Shown piece by piece: positions 1 to 7,700 of a stretch of 9,340 bases of DNA. The stretch is from Pseudomonadota bacterium. Its GTDB lineage: Bacteria > Pseudomonadota > Alphaproteobacteria > Rhizobiales > Rhizobiaceae. The notes under the pieces were generated by a model. That model did not search any database. It saw nothing but the letters and a program-made list of their open reading frames with translations, and was not told where the DNA came from. The position numbers were made by a program, and so were the translations under genes. Where the stretch lies: positions 1 through 9,340 of the forward strand of contig JAEXMK010000138.1 of the NCBI GenBank assembly GCA_023444445.1, read 5' to 3'. The number at the start of each line of letters is the position of its first letter. Position 1 is the stretch's first letter.

Positions 1-1091
1 ATGAAGTTGTGTTCCGGGTCTTCCGTCGTGATGCGGCACTGCAGTGCATGGCCGTTGAGGCGGATATCTTCCTGCTTGGGCACGCCGGATTCCGCCGTGC
101 CGATGGCAGCACCTTCAAGAATATGGATCTGCGCCTTGACGATATCGATGCCGGTCACGACTTCGGTAACGGTATGCTCCACCTGGATGCGCGGATTGAC
201 CTCGATGAAGTAGAATTTGCCGGTATCGGCATCCATCAGATATTCGACCGTGCCGGCACCGATATAGCTGGTCGCGGCGGCGATCTTCAGGGAATAGGCG
301 GCCAGTTCCTGACGCTGCGCTTCTGACAGATAGGGGGCAGGCGCGCGCTCGACAACCTTCTGATTACGCCGCTGGATCGAACAATCACGCTCGAACAGAT
401 GCACGACATTGCCATGCGTATCGCCGAGAATCTGGCTCTCCACATGGCGGGCGCGCTCGACGAGCTTTTCCAGGTAGACTTCGTCCTTGCCGAAGGCGGC
501 CTTCGCCTCGCGCTTGGCTTCCGTCACCTCACGGGCAAGGTCTTCCTTTTTGCGGATGGCGCGCATGCCGCGGCCGCCACCGCCCCAGGAGGCCTTCAGC
601 ATGACGGGATAGCCGATTTCCTCGGCCATGCGCTCCACTTCCGCTATATCGTCCGGCAGCGGATCGGTGGCGGGAACGACGGGGACATCGACCGAAATGG
701 CCAGATTGCGGGCTGCTACCTTGTTGCCGAGCTGGCGCATCGTGTCCGCCGTCGGCCCGATGAAGGTGATGCCGGCCTTGTTGCAGGCCTCTACGAACTC
801 AGGGCTTTCGGACAGAAGACCGTAACCGGGATGAATCGCGTCCGCTCCGGAGAGCTTCGCCACGCGGATAACTTCCTCGATCGAAAGATAGCTCTCGATC
901 GGCCCCATATCCTTGGCGAGATGCGGCCCCCTGCCAACTTGATAGGATTCGTCCGCCTTGAAACGGTGCAAGGACAGCTTGTCCTCCTCCGCCCAAATCG
1001 CAACGGTTTTGATACCAAGCTCATTGGCTGCTCGGAAAACGCGGATGGCAATTTCGGAACGGTTGGCAACAAGTATTTTCGATATCTTCAA
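1..1091 (-). CDS. pyc: Pyruvate carboxylase, N-terminal biotin carboxylase part (partial)
   Basis: Pyruvate carboxylase is a cytoplasmic, biotin-dependent enzyme that makes oxaloacetate from pyruvate, bicarbonate and ATP to refill the TCA cycle. The visible 363 codons are almost entirely biotin carboxylase domain. It opens with KISKILVANRSEIAIRVFRA (residues 2-21) and has HPGYGLLSE at 87-95, the glycine-rich ATP loop KASWGGGGRGMR at 166-177, and the catalytic/biotin-binding stretch EVNPRIQVEHTVTE at 297-310. The start is a TTG at 1091-1089, chosen because homology begins at once and a GGGGAG ribosome binding site lies 6 nt upstream; no ATG fits. Rhizobial Pyc is about 1,150 residues, so the carboxyltransferase and biotinyl domains lie beyond the left edge. 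Residues that far into the family sequence rule out a stand-alone acetyl-CoA carboxylase AccC less firmly than the missing C-terminus would, but the sequence closely matches what I remember of Rhizobium etli Pyc. The gene follows the LuxR gene on the same strand after 105 bp. Confidence 0.96.
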   Translation of the reverse strand, partial: MKISKILVANRSEIAIRVFRAANELGIKTVAIWAEEDKLSLHRFKADESYQVGRGPHLAKDMGPIESYLSIEEVIRVAKLSGADAIHPGYGLLSESPEFVEACNKAGITFIGPTADTMRQLGNKVAARNLAISVDVPVVPATDPLPDDIAEVERMAEEIGYPVMLKASWGGGGRGMRAIRKKEDLAREVTEAKREAKAAFGKDEVYLEKLVERARHVESQILGDTHGNVVHLFERDCSIQRRNQKVVERAPAPYLSEAQRQELAAYSLKIAAATSYIGAGTVEYLMDADTGKFYFIEVNPRIQVEHTVTEVVTGIDIVKAQIHILEGAAIGTAESGVPKQEDIRLNGHALQCRITTEDPEHNF

Positions 1092-1097
1092 GACGGT

Positions 1098-1103
1098 CTC
1101 CCC
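1098..1103 (-). promoter_or_regulatory. Ribosome binding site of pyc
   Basis: Read on the minus strand this is GGGGAG, complementary to the 3' end of 16S rRNA, and it ends 6 nt before the TTG at 1091-1089. It is the main evidence that pyc starts at this TTG rather than at a later ATG, which would cut into the conserved biotin carboxylase N-terminus. Confidence 0.8.
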
Positions 1104-1196
1104 ACACGCCAAAACAAAATTCTGCTGCAGTGCGGAATAAAGCAGCAAAACCAAGTCTTGGAAAGGGCAATTCCGGCGAGAACTGTCCTGTTTGCG

Positions 1197-1934
1197 TTAG
1201 CTTAACAGGCCATGGCGAAAAGCGAGTGCTACGGTATGCTGCCGGTTCTTGGCACTGAAACGGCGCTGGATACCGTTGATATACCAGTCAACCGTATGGT
1301 TCGAGATCGATAGCTGGCGTCCGATTTCGGTGGAGGTCATGCCATCCGCCATCAGCGCCAGAACCTCCATTTCCCGCCGCGTGAGCTCGAGGGCGGAAAA
1401 ATCAGGGGCGTTGCTGAAGCCGTGGGCCTGTCCGGAAAGATCGAGCAGCCGCCAGAAGACGGCGCGGGTGGCCACATCGAGGAGTTCAATCTGCAAGGAG
1501 GGCAATTGCCGATCCTGGCCGCCAATGAAGACCGCACCGATGAACCCCGCGCGTCCATGCACGGGAAAGGCATAACCGCCCTGCAGGCCGTATCGGCCGG
1601 CATCGTGAAAAAACACGCTTGCCCTTTTTCGATGCATCGCGCGCGGCAGGCCATCAAGCGCTTCTTTCCACTGAAACGGCTTGTGCACCATGCCGATCAC
1701 CTTGCGGACCGGATCAACAAGATTGTATTTCTTGGCCCTGTAGACCTCCAGCCAGCCTTCAGGAAGATGCTCTGCGAGAATCTGGCCGGCGAAGGCGAGT
1801 TCCCCGGTCATGCGCCTGCTGACGAGAAAATATTCAAAGCCATATTCGCCAATGAGCTTGGTAAACTCTGAGCGAACGCGGTCGGCGCTTCCTGCTTGAG
1901 AACACGCAGAGATGAAGTGAAGAATATCATGCAT
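1197..1934 (-). CDS. expR: LuxR-family regulator with autoinducer-binding domain (ExpR-like)
   Basis: A 245-residue cytoplasmic DNA-binding regulator of the LuxR/TraR type. Residues about 10-165 form the acyl-homoserine-lactone-binding domain and carry the family's pocket residues W61, Y65, D74, P75, W89 and G120. The spacing of the first five equals that in TraR (W57, Y61, D70, P71, W85). Residues about 182-245 form the GerE helix-turn-helix, with the invariant E188, L192 and G198 and recognition region 200-225. No luxI-type synthase is visible, so it is probably a LuxR solo here. The symbol rests on synteny: in Sinorhizobium meliloti expR lies between pyc and ndvA, as this gene does; orthology is inferred. 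The ATG at 1934 gives a family-length protein, but its ribosome site is poor. An in-frame ATG at 2000 would add 22 residues of non-conserved character and has only a weak GAG upstream. It is divergent from chvA. Confidence 0.9.
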   Translation of the reverse strand: MHDILHFISACSQAGSADRVRSEFTKLIGEYGFEYFLVSRRMTGELAFAGQILAEHLPEGWLEVYRAKKYNLVDPVRKVIGMVHKPFQWKEALDGLPRAMHRKRASVFFHDAGRYGLQGGYAFPVHGRAGFIGAVFIGGQDRQLPSLQIELLDVATRAVFWRLLDLSGQAHGFSNAPDFSALELTRREMEVLALMADGMTSTEIGRQLSISNHTVDWYINGIQRRFSAKNRQHTVALAFRHGLLS

Positions 1935-2019
1935 AAAGACAGGGGATCCGGGCTTGGCTTGAGGGGATGACACAAGGACATGGTCCCGCAATGACGTCAT
2001 GTTACTCGGGCGCCGGTCG

Positions 2020-2032
2020 GTTCAGATTGAAC
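2020..2032. promoter_or_regulatory. Possible operator dyad GTTCA-GAT-TGAAC
   Basis: A perfect inverted repeat of 5-bp arms around a 3-bp centre. It lies 86-98 bp upstream of the chosen LuxR-gene start and about 240 bp upstream of chvA. Its size suits a dimeric repressor or activator, but it is shorter than the usual 18-20-bp lux/tra box, and a repeat this short can occur by chance. The regulator that would bind it is unknown. Confidence 0.2.
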
Positions 2033-2256
2033 ATATCGTCGTTAGCAATCCCTGAAACGAAGATGCGAAATCTAGTGATGGCAGGCACCCGGGAAACATG
2101 GGGTTCGGTTTTTTTTCGGTTCGCACGCGCGGTCAATCTGTTAAGCCGCCATTCAGACAGAAAGAGCGATAATTACACAAATTTCGCCGTCTCATGCAAC
2201 CTTGCTAAAATAACTTGCCTTGAGGCCGAACAAACAACCGCTCGAAAAAGACGCTT

Positions 2257-2265
2257 GGATTGGAT
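2257..2265 (+). promoter_or_regulatory. Weak ribosome binding site of chvA
   Basis: Two GGAT tetramers (2257-2260 and 2262-2265) precede the TTG at 2273. The nearer one ends 7 nt before it, a proper spacing for a weak Shine-Dalgarno. Together with the beginning of exporter homology, it supports the TTG as the start. A weak site plus a TTG codon suggests modest translation. Confidence 0.5.
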
Positions 2266-2272
2266 TGATAAT

Positions 2273-4039
2273 TTGACCTTGTTTCAGGTTTACACACGCG
2301 CTCTGCGCTACCTGACCGTTCATAAATGGCGGGTGATGGTGGTCGTCATCGCCAACGTCATTCTTGCAGCGATCACCATCGCCGAACCCGTGCTGTTCGG
2401 CCGTATCATCGACGCCATTTCTTCCGGCACCAATGTTACGCCCATCCTTATTCTGTGGGCGGGCTTCGGCGTCTTCAACACCGTCGCTTATGTGGCAGTC
2501 GCCCGTGAGGCTGACCGGCTGGCGCATGGGCGGCGCGCTTCGCTGCTGACGGAAGCCTTCGGTCGCATCATTTCGATGCCGCTCTCATGGCATCATCTGC
2601 GCGGCACGTCCAACGCCCTGCACACCTTGCTTCGCGCCAGCGAAACTCTGTTCGGCCTGTGGCTGGAATTCATGCGCACCCATCTGGCCACCTTTGTCGC
2701 ACTGGTTTTGCTGGTGCCGACCGCGATGTCCATGGACCTGCGCCTCAGCTTCGTGCTGATCGGCCTCGGCATCGTCTACTGGTTTATCGGCAAATGGGTG
2801 ATGGGCCGCACGAAGGATGGGCAGGCCTCGGTCGAGGAGCACTATCACAGCGTTTTTGCCCATGTCAGCGATTCCATCAGCAACGTGTCGGTGCTGCACA
2901 GCTACAACCGCATCGAAGCGGAAACGAAGGCGCTGAAATCCTTCACCGAAAAACTGCTGAGCGCCCAATATCCCGTTCTCGACTGGTGGGCCTTCGCCAG
3001 CGCGCTCAATCGCACCGCTTCCACCGTGTCGATGATGATCATTCTTGTCATCGGTACAGTGCTGGTGAAGAACGGCGAATTGCGCGTCGGTGACGTCATC
3101 GCCTTCATCGGTTTCGCCAATCTCCTGATCGGCAGGCTGGACCAGATGCGCCAATTCGTGACGCAGATTTTCGAAGCCCGCGCCAAGCTCGAGGATTTCT
3201 TCGTACTGGAGGATTCCGTCAAGGAGCGGGAAGAACCGGGCGACGCCCGCGAATTGTCGAATGTCTCCGGCACTGTGGAGTTCCGCAACGTCAATTTCGG
3301 TTTCGCCAACACCAAACAGGGCGTTCATGACGTCTCGTTCACGGCGAAGGCAGGCGAGACCATTGCGATCGTCGGACCCACCGGCGCCGGCAAGACCACG
3401 CTGATCAACCTTCTGCAGCGTGTCTACGACCCTGATTCCGGCCAGATCCTGATCGATGGCACCGATATTTCGACGGTGACAAAAAACTCGTTGCGCAACT
3501 CCATCGCGACCGTGTTCCAGGACGCTGGCCTGCTCAACCGCTCCATCCGCGAAAACATCCGCCTCGGCCGTGAATCGGCCACCGATGCGGAAGTGGTGGA
3601 AGCAGCAGCGGCGGCAGCGGCAACGGATTTCATCGACAGCCGCATCAACGGCTACCTGACGCAGGTGGGTGAGCGCGGTAACCGCCTTTCCGGCGGCGAG
3701 CGCCAGCGTATCGCCATTGCCCGTGCGATCCTGAAGAACGCTCCGATTCTGGTTCTCGACGAGGCGACAAGTGCGCTTGACGTGGAAACCGAAGCCCGCG
3801 TGAAGGCCGCCGTGGACGCGCTGCGAAAGAACCGCACGACCTTCATCATCGCCCACCGCCTTTCCACGGTCCGCGATGCCGATCTCGTCCTGTTCCTCGA
3901 TCAGGGCCGGATCATCGAAAAGGGTACCTTCGACGAGCTGAGCCAGCGCGGCGGACGCTTCACCTCGCTGTTGCGCACCAGCGGCCTGCTGACGGAAGAC
4001 GAAGGCCAGCAGCCACGGCCCAAGGCAATAGCCTCCTGA
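2273..4039 (+). CDS. chvA: Cyclic beta-1,2-glucan ABC exporter ChvA/NdvA
   Basis: A 588-residue ABC half-exporter of the inner membrane, expected to act as a homodimer that moves cyclic beta-1,2-glucan made by ChvB to the periplasm. The membrane domain (about 1-310) has hydrophobic spans near 22-43, 55-77, 138-153, 157-174, 252-266 and 274-286. The nucleotide-binding domain (about 333-570) is complete: Walker A GPTGAGKT (368-375), Q-loop Q416, signature LSGGE (472-476), Walker B ILVLDE (492-497), D-loop SALD (500-503) and switch H528. The TTG at 2273 is chosen because the family N-terminus (TLFQVYTRALRYL) starts there and the length then equals the 588 residues I recall for Agrobacterium ChvA. 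The frame is open to 1967, but that part shows no family likeness. In Agrobacterium, loss of this gene stops glucan export and abolishes attachment and virulence. It is monocistronic, convergent with chvB, and ends in a strong terminator. Confidence 0.97.
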   Translation: MTLFQVYTRALRYLTVHKWRVMVVVIANVILAAITIAEPVLFGRIIDAISSGTNVTPILILWAGFGVFNTVAYVAVAREADRLAHGRRASLLTEAFGRIISMPLSWHHLRGTSNALHTLLRASETLFGLWLEFMRTHLATFVALVLLVPTAMSMDLRLSFVLIGLGIVYWFIGKWVMGRTKDGQASVEEHYHSVFAHVSDSISNVSVLHSYNRIEAETKALKSFTEKLLSAQYPVLDWWAFASALNRTASTVSMMIILVIGTVLVKNGELRVGDVIAFIGFANLLIGRLDQMRQFVTQIFEARAKLEDFFVLEDSVKEREEPGDARELSNVSGTVEFRNVNFGFANTKQGVHDVSFTAKAGETIAIVGPTGAGKTTLINLLQRVYDPDSGQILIDGTDISTVTKNSLRNSIATVFQDAGLLNRSIRENIRLGRESATDAEVVEAAAAAAATDFIDSRINGYLTQVGERGNRLSGGERQRIAIARAILKNAPILVLDEATSALDVETEARVKAAVDALRKNRTTFIIAHRLSTVRDADLVLFLDQGRIIEKGTFDELSQRGGRFTSLLRTSGLLTEDEGQQPRPKAIAS

Positions 4040-4058
4040 GGCTCAACGAATGGAATGC

Positions 4059-4092
4059 AAAAAGGGCGGGCACTATCGTGTCCGCCCTTTTT
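4059..4092. terminator. Bidirectional intrinsic terminator after chvA
   Basis: A near-perfect 15-bp stem (4059-4073 with 4078-4092, one G-T wobble at 4070/4081) closes a TATC loop. The core is GGGCGGGCAC against GTGTCCGCCC, flanked by five A and five T residues. Read on the plus strand it ends in TTTTT, 20 nt after the chvA stop. Read on the minus strand it also ends in TTTTT and lies 29 nt past the end of the RraB-like remnant. It can therefore end transcripts from both sides. Confidence 0.9.
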
Positions 4093-4120
4093 CGTCGTTC
4101 GCTTCGAGAATGTCGGGACA

Positions 4121-4455
4121 TCACGAACCTTCTGCCTCAGTTCCCCAACCGTCATATTCACCACCGAGTTTTGCAGCCGTTGTGCTGAGAAGCACTATTT
4201 CTCTATCGATCTTGTTCGGAGCTCGCGGCTTGGAAACTCTATGCCCTTCCGCGCTGTTTGCGATGCATCCATCACCTCACGGATGATGCTATAGCCACGG
4301 TAGACCAAGAAGTCTCTGTAATGCATCTGCCCTTCATGCGTCGGAACATATGCAAAATGGTCTATCGGTCTCGATTTGCTGCCATCGTCCCCTTGCTTCC
4401 GCCGCTCATTTCTCACCAATTCGTTTTTCGTAAGATCGCCGACGGAAGCATCCAT
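4121..4455 (-). pseudogene. RraB-like (ribonuclease E inhibitor family) gene, frameshifted
   Basis: Two adjacent reading frames together look like one small RraB-family protein. The first frame starts at ATG 4455 (GGGA five bases upstream) and runs 86 codons to TAG at 4197-4195. It holds RPIDHFAYVPT (residues 29-39) and FLVYRGYSI (49-57), typical of the 'DHFAYFPT...RGF' part of RraB-like domains. The second frame, open from 4276 to the TGA at 4123-4121, encodes the expected end of the domain: NKIDREIVLL, then AAKLGGEYDGWGTEAEGS. E. coli RraB has the same VEYDGWGT motif. Moving between the frames needs a net change of one base (one missing base, or two extra) somewhere in 4276-4198. Family RraB proteins bind RNase E and dampen mRNA decay; whether this short form did so is unknown. 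The frame break may be a real mutation or a sequencing error; I see no obvious slippery heptamer for programmed shifting. Called from memory of the family, without a search. Confidence 0.65.
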
Positions 4456-4670
4456 TTGCGTCCCAAAAACAGCTGCAAATATGCGCTTGGCACGGCGTAT
4501 TAGCCCAATTCTTCTCAGCCTGTCAGCGCCGATCAGCTACGAAAACACGAATGGCAAAAATTCTTAACCGTTCAGTGACCGCCCGTTGAGCTTTCTTGCT
4601 GGCACTGGAGAGCCGTACAGGCGCCATACCCAGGACGCCAAACAGGCGTCGAAAGCGTGGAAGAACCCCA

Positions 4671-4707
4671 CAACAAATTCGGGCCCCTGCGTCACCACAG
4701 GAGCCCG
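4671..4707 (-). terminator. Probable intrinsic terminator after chvB
   Basis: Read on the minus strand, CGGGCTCCTGTG (4707-4696) pairs with CGCAGGGGCCCG (4691-4680) in a 12-bp stem with two G-U pairs and a GTGA loop. The stem is followed by AATTTGTTG, a weak T-rich tail. It begins 31 nt beyond the chvB stop. The poor T tract makes termination less certain than at the chvA hairpin. A second small hairpin (GACGCC-AAACA-GGCGTC, 4634-4650) lies just downstream. Nothing else is recognisable between here and the RraB-like start. Confidence 0.65.
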
Positions 4708-4738
4708 CTTTAAAAAGCGAACCGAAGGCCCGCCTGTC

Positions 4739-7700
4739 TCAGTCGAAGGGGATCACCCCATCCCCGGCCGCCAGATCCTTGCCGTCGACGGACAATGAAA
4801 TTTCCGCCGTGCCGGCCTTGCGGCTAACGGTAATCTCTCTTGCCTTACCGTCAAGCGTGATCTTCACCGAGAAACCGCTCCAGTCCTGCGGCAGCGACGG
4901 CGAAATATGCAGCTTGCCATCCGTGCGGGTGATGCCGAGAATACCCTCGACGGCGGCGCGGTAGAGCCACCCGGCGGAACCCGTGTACCAGCTCCAGCCG
5001 CCACGGCCCGCATAAGCGCCTTCACCGTAGACATCCGCAGTCACCACATAGGGTTCGACCCGATAGGTTTCCGACGATGCCGCATCCAGCGCATGGTTGA
5101 CCGGGTTGAGCAGCTGGAAGCAGTTCCATGCTTCCTGTGCACGGCCCTGCTTGGCAAGCGCAAGAACCACCCAGGTCGCAGCGTGGGTATATTGGCCGCC
5201 GTTTTCGCGCACTCCCGGCGGATATCCCTTGATGTAACCCGGATCATGCGGCGCACGCGAGAAAGGCGGCGTGAACAGCCGGATGATACCGGTTTTTTCA
5301 TCAACCAGATGCTCCATGACGGCATCCATAGCCTGTCGCGATCGGCCTTCTTCACCCTCGCCGGAGAGAACGCTCCAGCTCTGGCCGAGCGAATCGATCT
5401 GGCATTCCTCGCTGCTGGTCGAACCAAGCGGTGTGCCGTCATCGAAGTAACCGCGACGGTAGTAGCTGCCGTCCCAGCCAGCTGTTTCGAGAGCATGACG
5501 CAGCTTTTCACGATGTGCCGCCCACTTGCCGACCCGGTCGGTATCGCCACGCTTCTCGGCGATCTCGATGAAATCGCGCAAAGCCCCTGAGAGGAACCAG
5601 CCGAGCCAGACGCTCGTGCCCTTGCCACCAACGCCCACACGGTTCATGCCGTCGTTCCAATCACCGCCGAGGATGAGCGGCAGGCCGTTCTCCCCGGTGC
5701 GATGAATGGCGAGATCAAGCGCCAGCGCCGCATGTTCGTAAAGTGTGACGGACCTATCGCTCGTCTCCGGCTGGAAGAAGGCATCATGCTGGCCGGGCAT
5801 CAATGCCGGCCCCTTCAGGAAGGGAATGCTTTCATCGAGGATAGCCGCATCGCCCGTAGCCGAGACATACTGGTTGATCGCATAAGCGAGCCAGACGACG
5901 TCGTCCGAGATGGTCGTGCGGACACCGGCACCCGTTAGCGGCAGCCACCAGTGCTGCACATCGCCTTCCGGGAACTGGCGGCCAGCCGCGCGCAGGATCT
6001 GCTTGCGGGCGAGATCCGGCTGGTAGAGCAGAAAGGCCAGCGTATCCTGCAACTGGTCGCGGAAGCCGAAGGCGCCGCTCGACTGGTAAAAGGCGGTACG
6101 CGCCAGAATGCGGCAGGCCAGCGCCTGATAGGGCAGCCAGCTATTGACCATATGGTTGAAGCCGGCATCGGGCGTGGAGACCTGCAACTGGCCGGTAAAG
6201 CCCGTCCAGAATGCCTTGCTCGCATCCAGTACCGTCTGGAAGTCCGCCTGGCGGGCATCTTTCACCAGCGCCTCGGCTTCCTCCGCATCGTCGGCATCGC
6301 CGAGAATGAAGGTCATGTGCCGTTCTTCGCCCGGCTTCAGATGGATTTCCTGCATCAACGCCGCGCAAGGATCACCATCCACCTCTGTGCCGCCGCTAAG
6401 CGCCGCACCGGACACGATGCCCTGCGGGGCTTGTGCTGAACCGAAGCGGCCAATGAATTCCCGGCGGCTAGTGGTGAAGCCGCTGGCCTCACTATCGAGC
6501 GTCAGGAACGAGGTGCGGGCGCTATAGTCGATGCTGTAGGGGTTCGACGCGAAGATCGCGTTGTTGCCCGCATCATGCCTGCTCAGGATGAACGGCGCGG
6601 ATTTCTGGCCGTTATTGCCGAGCACCCACTCCACATAGGCGTAGACCTTGAGACGACGGCTTTTCGAACCCTTGTTGCGCACGATCACCTGCGAGAACTT
6701 GATCGGCTTTTCGCGGTCAACTGTCTGCGTCAGTTCGACTTCGAGCGTATCCGCCACGCCGGACAGGATGGAGTAACCAAGACCATGGCGGGTTTCGAAC
6801 ATGGCGTCTGGATCACGCGACAGCGCGGCACAGGGCGTATAGAGCTTTCCTGTTTCCACGTCGGCGACATAGAAGGCCTCACCCGGCCGGTTGATGACCG
6901 GATCATTGGTCCAGGGCGTCAGTTGGTAGTCGCGTGAATTGCGGCTCCAGCTGAAACCGGCGCCTTCGGCCGAAATATGGAAGCCGAAATTCTCGTTCGA
7001 TATAACGTTAATCCATGGATGCGGCGTGGACTGCCCGCCATTCAGGCGCACCACATATTCCTGGCCGTTTTTGGCGAAGCCCCCGAAACCGTTCCAGAAA
7101 TCGAGATCGCCCGCATCCTCGACCGGCTCCGCAACCGGGAAGGCCGGCACGGGCAAACGGGCCTGTGCAACATCGGAAGTGCCGTCAGGACCGCGATTGG
7201 CCGCAAACAGCGAGACCGCGCGGTTGATCTGATCGACAATCTTGCCGTTGCGCACGTGCAGCACGACACGGGAAGCGGCGAGAAGCGCGCTCCACGTCTC
7301 TTCGTCCATCAGGTCACGGCGAACGGAGAAGACGTGCGGGCGACCGCCATCGGCAGGGTTGATGCGGCGCTGCGTCTCGGAAATATGATCGAGCGCATGC
7401 TGCATATCCTGCGCATAGGACGCAGCCCTTTCGTTGACGATGACGAGATCGAAGATCACGCCACGCGAACGCAGATATTCGTGGGCACTCAACGCCTCGC
7501 GGGCGATATCCATGTCCATGTCGTCGTTGATGCGCAGGCTGAAGATCGGGAAATCGCCGGAAATCGCAAGCGGCCACAAGGCGCGCTGCGAGGCCAGCCC
7601 TGTTTTCAGCGTTTCCGAATCCGCACGCAGATGCATGTCCGGGTAGGTCAGGTAACGGCCGAGATGCTGGAAGGCGGCCGCCTGCTGCGAGGTAACGCCC

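Larger units (their letters stand above)
1935..2272. promoter_or_regulatory. Divergent intergenic control region, LuxR gene / chvA
   Basis: This 338-bp stretch between the two divergent genes should hold both promoters. It is visibly more AT-rich than its flanks from about 2160 onward. On the plus strand I see GATAAT (2168-2173) and TAAAAT (2206-2211) as possible -10 boxes for chvA, but neither has a convincing TTGACA-like -35 at 16-18 bp, so no promoter is claimed exactly. It also holds a run of eight T residues (about 2109-2116), a perfect 13-bp dyad at 2020-2032, and a 10-bp palindrome at 1991-2000. The chvA frame happens to stay open back to 1967, but this part shows no resemblance to ABC exporters and overlaps the LuxR gene start, so I treat it as non-coding. 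Confidence 0.45.

Noticed and set aside
399..1205. Plus-strand open frame of 268 codons over pyc
   Set aside because: The opposite strand encodes an unmistakable biotin carboxylase domain; the plus-strand product has no coherent features.
1991..2000. Palindrome ATGACGTCAT at the alternative LuxR-gene start
   Set aside because: A 10-bp palindrome occurs by chance at this scale and no second copy or promoter element accompanies it.
1967..2272. N-terminal extension of chvA to an ATG at 1967
   Set aside because: These 102 codons show no exporter likeness, overlap the opposite-strand LuxR gene start region, and make the protein far longer than the family.
2585..3856. Minus-strand open frame of 423 codons inside chvA
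   Set aside because: It lies antisense to the exporter, with composition typical of a reverse-strand shadow and no family motif.
4586..4964. Small plus-strand open frames across the chvB 3' end
   Set aside because: They run through the chvB terminator hairpin and its coding end on the opposite strand, and have no ribosome site or recognisable motif.
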